Origin: Candidatus Thermochlorobacteriaceae bacterium
GTDB taxonomy: Bacteria > Bacteroidota > Chlorobiia > Chlorobiales > Thermochlorobacteraceae
DNA: 64,000 nucleotides
Assembly: GCA_029263855.1 (NCBI GenBank)
Contig: JAJUFC010000001.1
Coordinates: 62,001 to 126,000 of the forward strand
Direction of reading: 5' to 3'
A model generated the notes under the pieces. The model was given only the letters and a program-made list of their open reading frames with translations. It had not been told where the DNA came from and did not search any database. Positions 9,135 to 17,294 of the stretch are shown here, piece by piece. Both the position numbers and the translations under genes were made by a program. Position 1 is the stretch's first letter, and each line of letters begins with the position of its first letter.

Positions 9135-10541
9135 ATGCGACTTACCTTCGCGCTCCTTATTCTCGCCGTTGCCTTCATCGGCGCGTTTCTGTTTTTTCTT
9201 CGTGGATATGCTCGCACGCCAAAGCCAATGGGCAGTGCAAACGCAAACCCAAGTCCTGATTGGGTGAAGCGCGCAGTCATTTATGAAATCTTCCTGCGCA
9301 ACTTCACGCCCGAAGGCACTTTCAAAGCTGCACAAGCGCGACTTGCCGACCTCAAAGCCCTTGGTGTCAATACCATTTGGCTCATGCCGATTCATCCCAT
9401 CGGCAAAGAGAAACGCAAAGGCTCGCTCGGTAGTCCTTATTCCATCAAAGATTATTTTGACATCAACTCTGAACACGGCACGAAAGAAGATTTCAAAGCG
9501 TTCGTTAAAGCCGTGCACGAGTTAGACCTCAAAGTCGTGCTCGATTTCGTTGGAAATCATACTGCGTGGGATTGCCCGCTCGTCAAAGAGCGCCCTGAGT
9601 ATTACCTCAAAGACAAAAAAGGCAACATTGTTTCGCCCAATCCCGATTGGTATGATATTGCGCAACTCGATTACAAAAATCCTGCAGTGCGCACTTACTT
9701 TGCCAATGTGCTGAAAACTTGGCTCAAAGATTACAATGTCGACGGCTTCCGATGCGATGTCGCCGAAGCCATTCCGTCCGATTTTTGGCAAACGACGATT
9801 GCTGAACTGCGCCAAATCAAACCTGATATTTTAATGCTTGCCGAAAGCACCTTGCCCGAACATCATACCGTTGGCTTTGACCTCACTTACAGTTGGAATG
9901 TGTATGATGTAGTGTTGGAGATTGTCAGCGGCAAGAAGTCGGCACAACATTTAGACGAAATTTTAGCCACCGAAGAAAAAGTTTTTGCCAAAGGCTCGCT
10001 TCGACTTCGATTCAATTCCAATCACGACCGTGTGGTCGAGCATGGCGCGCCGATTGAAGCCTTCGGCGGCATCGAAGGCGCGAAAGCCACTGCCGCGTTG
10101 ATGTTCACGATGGGCGGTTACGGCACAATTCGCTCGGTTCCGCTTTTCTACAACGGCGATGAAGTCGGCTATAACAAACGCACATCGCTCTTTGAAAAAG
10201 AGCCAATCGCTTGGTCAACGCCGCATGCACAAGACTTTGAAACCTTTTATCGTAACCTCATTTGGCTTCGTAAAACACAGCTCGCAATCGTTGAGGGCAC
10301 AATGGAAAAAGTAAAATCGTCGAACGACGAAGCGGTTTATGCCTTCACGCGCACAACGGAAAACAATAAAGTGCTGATTGCCATTAACCTTCGTAATGCG
10401 CCGCTGAATGTGTTTCTGCGTGTTGAGCCAAATAAAACGCTCTACGATTTTTTTGAATCTGGCAAGCAACTTGTCACAAAAGATGGAAACCTTAAACTTG
10501 CGCTCAACGCCTTTGAGTTCAAGTGTTTGGTGTTCAAATAA
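9135..10541 (+). CDS. GH13 alpha-amylase-family glucanase with N-terminal membrane anchor
   Basis: 468 residues. A single hydrophobic segment (about 4-22) acts as signal or anchor. The (beta/alpha)8 domain shows all GH13 regions: DFVGNHT (region I), GFRCDVAE with the nucleophile Asp (region II), MLAES with the acid/base Glu (region III) and SNHDR with the transition-state Asp (region IV). It is shorter than most secreted amylases and has no carbohydrate-binding module. It should cleave or rearrange alpha-glucans at the periplasmic face; the bond specificity is not predictable. It lies 12 bases before riboflavin synthase, so the two may share a transcript. Confidence 0.9.
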   Translation: MRLTFALLILAVAFIGAFLFFLRGYARTPKPMGSANANPSPDWVKRAVIYEIFLRNFTPEGTFKAAQARLADLKALGVNTIWLMPIHPIGKEKRKGSLGSPYSIKDYFDINSEHGTKEDFKAFVKAVHELDLKVVLDFVGNHTAWDCPLVKERPEYYLKDKKGNIVSPNPDWYDIAQLDYKNPAVRTYFANVLKTWLKDYNVDGFRCDVAEAIPSDFWQTTIAELRQIKPDILMLAESTLPEHHTVGFDLTYSWNVYDVVLEIVSGKKSAQHLDEILATEEKVFAKGSLRLRFNSNHDRVVEHGAPIEAFGGIEGAKATAALMFTMGGYGTIRSVPLFYNGDEVGYNKRTSLFEKEPIAWSTPHAQDFETFYRNLIWLRKTQLAIVEGTMEKVKSSNDEAVYAFTRTTENNKVLIAINLRNAPLNVFLRVEPNKTLYDFFESGKQLVTKDGNLKLALNAFEFKCLVFK

Positions 10542-10553
10542 CTTTCACGAAAT

Positions 10554-11198
10554 ATGTTCACGGGAATTGTTAAAGATGTTGGCGAAGTGATTTCTACGAC
10601 GCGCAAGGGCGACGGACTTCGTTTGAAGATTCGATTTTACGCGCACGAGTTTAGCGATTTAAGCATTGATGAAAGTGTGAATTGTTCGGGCGCATGCCAA
10701 ACGGTTGTAGCTCGTGAGGGCAATGCGTTTGAAGTCGATACCGTTGCTGAAACGCTCAAAAAAACTACGCTTGGCAGTTGGCGCGTTGGCACAAAGGTCA
10801 ATCTCGAGCGCGCACTTCGACCGATTGACCGACTGGGCGGGCATTATGTGCAAGGGCACGTCGATAGCGTGGGCACAATTACTTCGATTCAAAATCTCTC
10901 TAATAGTTGGGAAGTGTGGATTTCGTTTGAGTCGTCGTTTGAGCCAAATGTAGTACCCATTGGCTCGATTGCGGTTGATGGCATTAGTTTGACGGTGGCG
11001 GAAGTAACAGGCAATCACTTCAAAGTGGCGATTATTCCCTACACGTGGGCGCACACGACGATGGGCACAAAGCAAGTTGGCGACACGGTCAATTTGGAAT
11101 TTGATATTCTTGGAAAGTATGTGCAAAAGCAACTGTTGTTTCTTAGCGAAGCCGCCCCGAAGTTAAGCGAAGCGCGTTTGAAAGAATTAGGCTACTGA
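10554..11198 (+). CDS. ribE: Riboflavin synthase, alpha chain
   Basis: 214 residues, normal length for the family. It starts with the diagnostic MFTGIVKDVGEV and has two homologous lumazine-binding barrels (about 1-97 and 98-200). The first has VNCSGACQTVV and the second VDGISLTV, with ALRPIDRLGGHYVQGHVD in between. It dismutates two 6,7-dimethyl-8-ribityllumazine molecules to riboflavin, the last step of vitamin B2 synthesis in the cytoplasm. It is tightly spaced after the GH13 gene with no metabolic link; the lumazine synthase is not in the window. Confidence 0.95.
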   Translation: MFTGIVKDVGEVISTTRKGDGLRLKIRFYAHEFSDLSIDESVNCSGACQTVVAREGNAFEVDTVAETLKKTTLGSWRVGTKVNLERALRPIDRLGGHYVQGHVDSVGTITSIQNLSNSWEVWISFESSFEPNVVPIGSIAVDGISLTVAEVTGNHFKVAIIPYTWAHTTMGTKQVGDTVNLEFDILGKYVQKQLLFLSEAAPKLSEARLKELGY

Positions 11199-11250
11199 AT
11201 ATCTTGTATCGAAATCTTTTTAACTTCATCAAAAACCTTTTCATCGTCTC

Positions 11251-11278
11251 ATCGTGAGCGACTTTCAATCGTGAGCGA
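11251..11278 (+). repeat. Short direct repeat between ribE and pgsA
   Basis: The 11-base word ATCGTGAGCGA occurs at 11251-11261 and again at 11268-11278, start-to-start distance 17 bases, just upstream of pgsA. It could be a regulator site on two near-adjacent helical turns or a chance slippage duplication. Confidence 0.45.
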
Positions 11279-11299
11279 TTTTAACGCAACCGAGTAAGT

Positions 11300-11914
11300 A
11301 TGACTTTACCGAATCAACTAACGACCCTGCGCATTTTGCTCACGCCGGTGTTTGTATGGCTGATTCTTTCTGACGCACCGCACTTGCGCATTTGGGGCAT
11401 TGTTGTGTTTATCATCGCTTCTCTCACCGACCTTTACGATGGCTATCACGCACGCAAATACGGACAAACGACACGATGGGGCGCATTCATGGACCCACTT
11501 GCCGATAAAATTCTCATCACGTCAGCATTTATTTACTTCGTGCATCTTGGCTTGCTGCCGCTGTGGATGGTGGTTGTGGTTGCCTTTCGCGATGTGATGG
11601 TTACACTTCTGCGTCTTTATGCAGAGTGGAAAGATAAGCCGGTGATTACAAGCAAATCCGCCAAAATTAAAACCGCGCTGCAAAACGTGTTCGCCTATGT
11701 GTTGCTATTGCTTTCACTGCTTCGCGAGAACATTCTGTTCAGCGACTCGATTAGCAGTGTTGCCGAACGACTCTTGTTTCATGAGTGGGTATATTGGGCA
11801 ATGCTCGGGCTAACGCTTTACACTGCCTACACAGGCATCGCCTATCTTTTTGAAAATTGGCAGACGCTTCGCGCGGCTTATTTCGGAGCGCGCTCTACCC
11901 TCAACGCTTCATAA
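11300..11914 (+). CDS. pgsA: CDP-diacylglycerol--glycerol-3-phosphate 3-phosphatidyltransferase
   Basis: 204 residues. It contains the complete CDP-alcohol phosphotransferase signature DG-x2-AR-x8-G-x3-D-x3-D, seen from YDGYHARKYG through GAFMDPLADK (about residues 47-70), plus five to six membrane helices. The N-terminus MTLPNQLTTLRI is typical of PgsA. It makes phosphatidylglycerol phosphate in the inner membrane. The gene for the next enzyme, the phosphatase PgpA, begins 2 bases after its stop, which supports the assignment over other CDP-alcohol transferases. Confidence 0.93.
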   Translation: MTLPNQLTTLRILLTPVFVWLILSDAPHLRIWGIVVFIIASLTDLYDGYHARKYGQTTRWGAFMDPLADKILITSAFIYFVHLGLLPLWMVVVVAFRDVMVTLLRLYAEWKDKPVITSKSAKIKTALQNVFAYVLLLLSLLRENILFSDSISSVAERLLFHEWVYWAMLGLTLYTAYTGIAYLFENWQTLRAAYFGARSTLNAS

Positions 11915-11916
11915 CG

Positions 11917-12375
11917 ATGCGCCAACTTGCAAAACTGCTCGGCACAGGATTTGGAACAGGCTACTTGCCCTACGCTCCGGGCACTTGGGGAAGTTTAGCC
12001 GCGTTGCTTTTGGCATGGTTTGTTCCGCACTTTACATCGATTCCGACATTCTTCTATCTTATCATTGTTTTTTTTGCCATTGGCGTTTGGACGGGCGGTG
12101 AAGTAGAAAAAGATTACGGCAAAGACGCCAAAGAAATCACGATTGACGAGTTCGTCGGGCAGTGGATTGCACTGCTCTTTGTTCCGAAAACCGTCCTTGC
12201 CTTCGCGCTTGCGTTCATCTTTTTTCGTTTTTTTGATGTGGCGAAAATCGAGCCGATTAACAAACTTCAAAAACTGCCCAAAGGCTGGGGCGTGATGATG
12301 GACGATGTTGTGGCAGGCGTTTATGCCAATCTTTGTGTGCACCTTACGCTTTGGATAACCGGACGCTTTTCGTGA
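11917..12375 (+). CDS. pgpA: Phosphatidylglycerophosphatase A
   Basis: 152 residues from the ATG at 11917; a longer frame would overlap pgsA and is not needed. It shows the PgpA hallmarks GTGFGTGYLPYAPGTWGS at the N-terminus and the acidic DEFVGQWIALLF segment near residue 75, with about four membrane helices and a final MMDDVVAGV motif. It dephosphorylates phosphatidylglycerol phosphate to phosphatidylglycerol, completing the step started by the adjacent pgsA product. Confidence 0.93.
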   Translation: MRQLAKLLGTGFGTGYLPYAPGTWGSLAALLLAWFVPHFTSIPTFFYLIIVFFAIGVWTGGEVEKDYGKDAKEITIDEFVGQWIALLFVPKTVLAFALAFIFFRFFDVAKIEPINKLQKLPKGWGVMMDDVVAGVYANLCVHLTLWITGRFS

Positions 12376-12457
12376 GCCGAAATCCTAAACTTTTTTAACT
12401 CATAGTGAGCGTTGTATATTATTTGCAATCTTAAACTTTAAGAACTTCAACTTGCTG

Positions 12458-12748
12458 ATGAGCCGCGATTCCATCACTAAAAGCGATATAGAAAAACTCT
12501 TTTTGCAATACTACGCCGACGGCAAACGCGACGAGTTTTTCCTTACCGACCGCTACAACAACTTGAAGTTCCCTCAACTCCAAAAAGAAAATGCAAAAAA
12601 AATTAAAGATGTTGCCGTCAGTTTGGTTCGTGCGGGATTTTTGAATGGACAAATTCATCAAGACAAAGGCGACATTACCGTTACAACCAAAGGCATTACG
12701 GTTGAAGGATTAAAGTATTTGAAAAACTTTGCGCAGTCTAAAAGTTAA
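12458..12748 (+). CDS. Small protein with winged-helix-like character
   Basis: 96 residues from ATG 12458 (a TTG 6 bases upstream is possible). It is highly charged, with no signal or membrane segment. The pattern of two to three helices followed by a hairpin (about GDITVTTKGITVEGLKYLKN) resembles small winged-helix proteins in which 'TxKGxxyL' closes the wing, but I cannot name a family. The stop codon lies inside the first unit of a 14-base tandem repeat. It could be a DNA-binding regulator; this is inference only. Confidence 0.6.
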   Translation: MSRDSITKSDIEKLFLQYYADGKRDEFFLTDRYNNLKFPQLQKENAKKIKDVAVSLVRAGFLNGQIHQDKGDITVTTKGITVEGLKYLKNFAQSKS

Positions 12749-12785
12749 GGTGCTCGTGTTAAGGTGCTCGTGTTAAGGTGCTCGT
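12745..12785 (+). repeat. Three-unit 14-base tandem repeat
   Basis: TTAAGGTGCTCGTG is repeated head to tail at 12745-12758, 12759-12772 and 12773-12785 (last unit one base short). The first copy contains the stop codon of the preceding gene. It looks like a replication-slippage array, possibly of variable copy number, in the 3' end and leader between two genes. Confidence 0.8.
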
Positions 12786-12845
12786 CTTTTGCACACTGTT
12801 GCTATCCTTCTTTTGAGAACCTCCTTTGAAAACTTCTTAGGCTAC

Positions 12846-12872
12846 TTTTGCGTATAGTGCAAGGTAAATTTG
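12846..12872 (+). promoter_or_regulatory. Candidate promoter of the Bax-inhibitor-1 gene
   Basis: TAAATTTG at 12865-12872 matches the Bacteroidota -7 consensus TAnnTTTG. TTTTG lies at 12846-12850, 14 bases before it. The same TTTTG-N14-TAnnTTTG arrangement occurs at 58350-58376. It lies 30 bases upstream of the start codon; an AAGGA sequence at 12895-12899 can act as ribosome binding site. Confidence 0.5.
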
Positions 12873-12901
12873 CAACCTAAAACATTAAAAGATTAAGGAA
12901 T

Positions 12902-13621
12902 ATGATGGACAGAACACTCTCGTCTTACACCAGCGTTGGCGGCAGAGCCTCCGCACTTTCAGCGGTTCAAACCCGCGTGATGAATCAAGTTTATTTATGG
13001 ATGACGCTTGGGCTTGCACTCACAGGCGCGACCGGCTTTTTTGTTGCAACCACTGATGGTGTGAAACAAGTCATCTTCGGAAACATGATTGTGTTTTGGG
13101 GATTGGTGATTGCGCAATTAGGTCTTGTCTTTGTCATCAGCGGACTTATCAATCGGCTTTCGGCGGCGGCGGCAACAGGGCTCTTTTTCCTTTACTCCGC
13201 ACTGAACGGGCTGACGCTAGGGGCGATTTTCCTCGTCTACAGTCTCGGCTCGATTGCAGGCGTATTCCTCATCACCGCCGGAACGTTCGGCGTCATGAGC
13301 CTTTACGGCATCACGACGAAAACCGACTTGACCAAAATCGGCAACCTGCTTTTCATGGCACTCATCGGCATTGTGATTGCAGGATTGGTCAATATCTTCA
13401 TTGGCAGTTCAATGCTTTCGCTGATTATTAGCGTGATTGGCGTGATTGTTTTCACGGGCTTAACGGCTTACGACGCACAACGCATTAAAGAAATGTCGGC
13501 ATCAGCGTTGGATGGCGAGTCGGAAGGTAAAATCGCCGTGCTGGGTGCATTGAGCCTTTACTTGAACTTCATCAACTTGTTCCTCTCGCTCTTGCGCCTA
13601 TTTGGCTCACGCGAAGAATAA
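12902..13621 (+). CDS. Bax inhibitor-1/YccA family membrane protein
   Basis: 239 residues with seven hydrophobic segments from about residue 25 to 235. The N-terminal pattern (VMNQVYLWMTLGLALTGATG), the central LFFLYSALNGLTLGAIF and the C-terminal GLTAYDAQRIKEM are the family signatures; the late Asp residues are those implicated in pH-sensitive cation (calcium) leak in bacterial BI-1 homologues. It sits in the inner membrane; physiological role in bacteria is uncertain. ATG at 12905 is an alternative start with better distance to the AAGGA motif. A terminator follows at 13646. Confidence 0.9.
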   Translation: MMDRTLSSYTSVGGRASALSAVQTRVMNQVYLWMTLGLALTGATGFFVATTDGVKQVIFGNMIVFWGLVIAQLGLVFVISGLINRLSAAAATGLFFLYSALNGLTLGAIFLVYSLGSIAGVFLITAGTFGVMSLYGITTKTDLTKIGNLLFMALIGIVIAGLVNIFIGSSMLSLIISVIGVIVFTGLTAYDAQRIKEMSASALDGESEGKIAVLGALSLYLNFINLFLSLLRLFGSREE

Positions 13622-13645
13622 GCATTTAAGCATATCGTAAGTTTG

Positions 13646-13680
13646 GCGGCAGAGTGCCTTGTGCATTTTGCCGCTTTTTG
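13646..13680 (+). terminator. Rho-independent terminator after the Bax-inhibitor-1 gene
   Basis: GCGGCA (13646-13651) pairs with TGCCGC (13669-13674), with a small inner TGC/GCA pairing, followed by TTTTTG and a further T-rich stretch. It lies 25 bases after the stop codon. Confidence 0.6.
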
Positions 13681-13783
13681 TTTTAATGCCCTCGTGTATG
13701 TGAATCGGTGCTTTCCTTCGCCCTTTGAGACGAGTTGAAAATTGTCGAACTTTGCAGACTTTTGCATCACGATTCACACTTCA

Positions 13784-14848
13784 ATGCATCGAACTTCACT
13801 TCTCGCTTTTCTTTTGTTTGGAATCTCGGCATCGCTCTCGGCGCAAATTGGCGGCACGGCGGCGGCTTATTCGCGCATGGGCTTCGGCGCGCGCGGCATC
13901 GGACTTGGCAATGCAGGCGGCGCAGTTACACAAGAAGGCGAATACCACCCCTATTACAATCCTGCCGTGTTAGGCTTCGCCGAAACTTACTCCGCGTCGG
14001 CAACTTACGGCTACCTTCCGCTCGACCGCCGCTTGAACTTCGCCACCTTCACGGGTAACATCGGACCTGGCGCGGCTGTTGGATTTTCGTGGGTTAATTC
14101 GGGCGTGAGCAACATCGATGGGCGCGACCGCGACGGCAATCCGACCGAACAACTTTCTACTTCGGAAAACCTATTCATTCTTTCGTTTGCGCGTCGCTTC
14201 ACCGACGACCTTGCGCTTGGCATCTCGCTTCGCGGCTACCTTGCGTCGCTTTTCGCCGAAATTCAAAACTCCTTTTCGCTTGGCTTCGACTTTGGAGCGG
14301 TTTATCGCGCCTATACCGATAACCTTTCTTCGCTTCATCTCGGCGTTGCCATCAGCGACATCAACGCAAGGTATGAATGGAACACTGCGCCGATTTACGG
14401 TCAGCAAGGCACAACCACCACAGACGCTTTACCAATTTCATACAAAGTTGCCGCCGCATATTCACGCGAAAAAATCTTCGGAATGAAATCGATTTTAATC
14501 GCGTCCGAAGTGCAACTGCTCTCCAAAAATTTTGATGGCTTGCAAACGGCGTTCGTTACTGAAAACGGCATTTCGGTTGCGCGTAGTGAAATTGTGTCGC
14601 TTAAAAAATCAGAAACCCATTTGAAACTCGGCGTGATGCTTCAACCGATTCGCGAACTGCGCTTGCGCTTCGGGATTGACCGCTTAGGCGTGCAAGGCGT
14701 TGCCTTCACTGAAATTGCGCGCGCTTCCACAGGCTTTACGATTGAATATCCGATTCAAGACTACCTTGCGACGATTGATTACGCCATTCTCTTTGAACCT
14801 TACGCGCCAATCGGCACAAGTTTTTTCACCTTTGGCGTTCGGTTTTAA
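13784..14848 (+). CDS. PorV/PorQ-family outer-membrane beta-barrel protein
   Basis: 354 residues from the ATG at 13784, where the signal peptide begins (MHRTSLLAFLLFGISASLSAQ). After cleavage, AYSRMGFGARGIGLGNAGGA followed by YYNPAVLG is the characteristic N-terminus of PorV/PorQ (FadL-like) proteins, which in Bacteroidota serve as type IX secretion shuttle or attachment barrels. The rest alternates polar and hydrophobic residues and ends in Phe, consistent with a beta barrel. It is followed within 15 bases by a lipoprotein and then by a protein bearing a T9SS sorting domain, so the three probably work as a secretion/attachment set. Confidence 0.82.
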   Translation: MHRTSLLAFLLFGISASLSAQIGGTAAAYSRMGFGARGIGLGNAGGAVTQEGEYHPYYNPAVLGFAETYSASATYGYLPLDRRLNFATFTGNIGPGAAVGFSWVNSGVSNIDGRDRDGNPTEQLSTSENLFILSFARRFTDDLALGISLRGYLASLFAEIQNSFSLGFDFGAVYRAYTDNLSSLHLGVAISDINARYEWNTAPIYGQQGTTTTDALPISYKVAAAYSREKIFGMKSILIASEVQLLSKNFDGLQTAFVTENGISVARSEIVSLKKSETHLKLGVMLQPIRELRLRFGIDRLGVQGVAFTEIARASTGFTIEYPIQDYLATIDYAILFEPYAPIGTSFFTFGVRF

Positions 14849-14863
14849 TTCAAATCATTGACG

Positions 14864-15661
14864 ATGAAACGCATTGTTGGTTTGATTTTTGCGGCACTCT
14901 TTTTTTCGTGCGGCGATGAACGCGCACTCAACGAGCCAAAAGGCATTCCGCCTGAACTCATCTCGCTTCAAGTTTCGCCTGACACCGTTTTCTTTGGGTT
15001 ACTGCCGACCGATGCGCAAGCACGTGCGCGCGTTGCGTTTGGATTTTCGGCAACAGTCAAACAAGTGGACTTACTTGCAACAAGTTTGCGCGCTGAATTG
15101 CTCAATGCTCGTGGCGAAACGATTGCCACAAAGGAAATCGCGCTACAAAACAGTGCGTCGCAATTTTCTGTGAGCGATACGCTCGCGCTCTTGCTTCGGC
15201 GAAGTGAAATTGAACCCTTCACGATTGCCGTCAACGCTTTTGATGAATTTGGACGCAGTGGCGGCAATGCACGCGCAAGCGTGGTGGTGCGACCGCCAAA
15301 TGCGCGTCCGCAACTGTTGAGTGCGTTTTCGCCCGATACGGTGCGCATCGGCGAGTTTCTCGTTTTGAGAGCAACGGTTAATGATAGCGACGGGCTTGGC
15401 GATATTGCGTCCGTGTTTTACTTCTCGCGCCGTCCTGATGGTGTTCTTGCTAATCAAGGCAATCCGATTCAGATGTATGACGATGGCGGTGTGAATCCGT
15501 TCAGCGGCGATGAAGTGGCGGGCGATGGTATTTATTCATTTCGCGCGCAAGTGCCGCCAACGTCGCTACTCGGAACATTTACTTACACATTCTACGCACG
15601 CGACCGCTTCAATGCACAAAGCGATAGCCTTGTGCGTCAAACCACGATTGTGCAACCTTAA
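14864..15661 (+). CDS. Lipoprotein of unknown function, Ig-like fold predicted
   Basis: 265 residues. A short signal ending in LFFSC gives a lipobox, so Cys ~16 should be lipid-modified. The mature protein is all-beta in character, with two repeated blocks, each introduced by a 'SPDTV' phrase (about 40 and 155). The second half has DSDGLGDI and DDGGVNPFSGDEVAGDGIYS, a pattern seen in Bacteroidota exported Ig/cadherin-like domains with possible calcium-binding acidic loops. I assign no function. ATG 14864 is preferred over an upstream TTG. It lies between the PorV-like and T9SS-sorted genes. Confidence 0.65.
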   Translation: MKRIVGLIFAALFFSCGDERALNEPKGIPPELISLQVSPDTVFFGLLPTDAQARARVAFGFSATVKQVDLLATSLRAELLNARGETIATKEIALQNSASQFSVSDTLALLLRRSEIEPFTIAVNAFDEFGRSGGNARASVVVRPPNARPQLLSAFSPDTVRIGEFLVLRATVNDSDGLGDIASVFYFSRRPDGVLANQGNPIQMYDDGGVNPFSGDEVAGDGIYSFRAQVPPTSLLGTFTYTFYARDRFNAQSDSLVRQTTIVQP

Positions 15662-15684
15662 TTTGCAATTTTAATCTGTTCAGA

Positions 15685-17262
15685 ATGTTTTGGAGACTCT
15701 CTTTTGCTTTGATGTTCCTGACGAGTGCGGCGCTCGCTCAACCAACATTTTCATCGAAGTATGAAAAGCGGACGGCGCAGTCGCTTTTGCTCTCGGCTTC
15801 TGCTTCAAATCCAAGTTCAAATATCATCAGTTACTTTGGCTTCAATGACGCGCGGCGCGAACTTTGGCTCGGCACGCTCGGCGGATTGAATGTGCTTGAA
15901 GATACCGCGCTTCAATTTCGCACGGTTACGGACTTTGAGCGGTTTAATCGTCAAGGCGTGCAAAGTTTGACCGTATTAGATGATACAATTTGGGCGGCAA
16001 CTTCCACACGACGCGACGGACAGCCAACAGGCGACGGATTGATATTCTCGCTCGACGGCGGCAGAACTTGGTCGGAACGCGCCCAACCGCTCGACCGCCA
16101 AACCGACACGCTCGAGCAATACGGCATCAATACGCTCAAAGCCTTGTCGATTATTGTGCCACAACAAAATGTGATTTACAGCATGTCGTTTCGTTCTGCA
16201 TCGGCGACACAACCGAACGGAAGCATTTGGATTGCCTCGTGGTCGGGCGGGATTCGTCGAAGCACGAACAACGGCGACTCGTGGCAACGCATGGTGCTTC
16301 CGCCTGACAATGTGCAACGCATCGCGCCAACCGATACGCTGCGCTTCGCCTTTGAACCACGACGCGGCACAACAGGCGAACTCACGTTCTTGGGCTTTTC
16401 TGTGCTTGCCGCTTCCGACGGCGCGGTTTGGTGCGGCACGGTCGACGGCGTTTGCCGAACTACACAAGCCGATTCGCTCTATCCGGCTTGGACGAAGTTC
16501 AATCGCCGATTCAGCGGACTTTCAGGAAATTGGATTATTGCCATTCGCGAACAGCGCACTGCAACCGATACGCTGATATGGCTTGCCTCGTGGCGTGCCG
16601 ACGACAACGCTGAACGCTTCGGCGCGTCTTACACTTCCGACAACGGCAGAACTTGGCGCATCGCGCTCGATAATGAACGCCTCTATGATTTCGCCTTCAA
16701 CGGCGATACGGTCTATGCCGTCGGCTCAAATGGGTTGTTTATTTCGCCGAACAAAGGCAGAACTTGGATTAACAAACGCAACTTGATGGATAAAGACAAT
16801 CTGCGCCAGTTTATCGGCACATCGGCGGAATTTTTCGGCTGTTTTGTTCAGCCCCTTTCAATAGGCGGAAAACGCTTATGGGTTGGCACAGCAGACGGGA
16901 CGGCGATTTCTGACGATGGCGGAAATACATGGCAAATTCTTCGCGCGAATAAATCCGTCGCGACGGCTGAAATGCGCACCTACGCCTATCCGAATCCCTT
17001 TGCGCCAAACCTTGACGGACAAGTTCGAATTCGATACAAACTTTCCCGCGATGCTACGGTTACCATTCGCATTTTGGACTTCTCGATGAACCTTGTCGCG
17101 ACGCCTGTGAACGCACAGCCGCGCCGTAGCGATAGAGAAGAAGAAGATGTTTGGAACGGTAAGACTGATTTCGGCGGGAAAGTCGCCAATGGCGTTTATT
17201 TCTACAGGGTTGAAGCCAAAGGGCAAGAGCCGATTTATGGGAAAATCATGGTGCTCAATTAA
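15685..17262 (+). CDS. Secreted beta-propeller-like protein with T9SS/FlgD-like C-terminal domain
   Basis: 525 residues with signal peptide (MFWRLSFALMFLTSAALAQ). The body (about 45-430) contains repeated 'DGGRTWSER', 'NNGDSWQRM', 'DNGRTWRIA', 'NKGRTWINK', 'DDGGNTWQIL' motifs, which are Asp-box/sialidase-type blades of a beta propeller. The last ~90 residues (AYPNPFAPN ... GVYFYRV ... GKIMVLN) form the FlgD-Ig/type A T9SS sorting domain that directs export and attachment to the cell surface. Ligand or enzymatic activity cannot be stated. It is third in a plus-strand run with the PorV-like and lipoprotein genes. Confidence 0.85.
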   Translation: MFWRLSFALMFLTSAALAQPTFSSKYEKRTAQSLLLSASASNPSSNIISYFGFNDARRELWLGTLGGLNVLEDTALQFRTVTDFERFNRQGVQSLTVLDDTIWAATSTRRDGQPTGDGLIFSLDGGRTWSERAQPLDRQTDTLEQYGINTLKALSIIVPQQNVIYSMSFRSASATQPNGSIWIASWSGGIRRSTNNGDSWQRMVLPPDNVQRIAPTDTLRFAFEPRRGTTGELTFLGFSVLAASDGAVWCGTVDGVCRTTQADSLYPAWTKFNRRFSGLSGNWIIAIREQRTATDTLIWLASWRADDNAERFGASYTSDNGRTWRIALDNERLYDFAFNGDTVYAVGSNGLFISPNKGRTWINKRNLMDKDNLRQFIGTSAEFFGCFVQPLSIGGKRLWVGTADGTAISDDGGNTWQILRANKSVATAEMRTYAYPNPFAPNLDGQVRIRYKLSRDATVTIRILDFSMNLVATPVNAQPRRSDREEEDVWNGKTDFGGKVANGVYFYRVEAKGQEPIYGKIMVLN

Positions 17263-17294
17263 CTCACTGCTCCTACGAAAAAAACTTAAATGCT

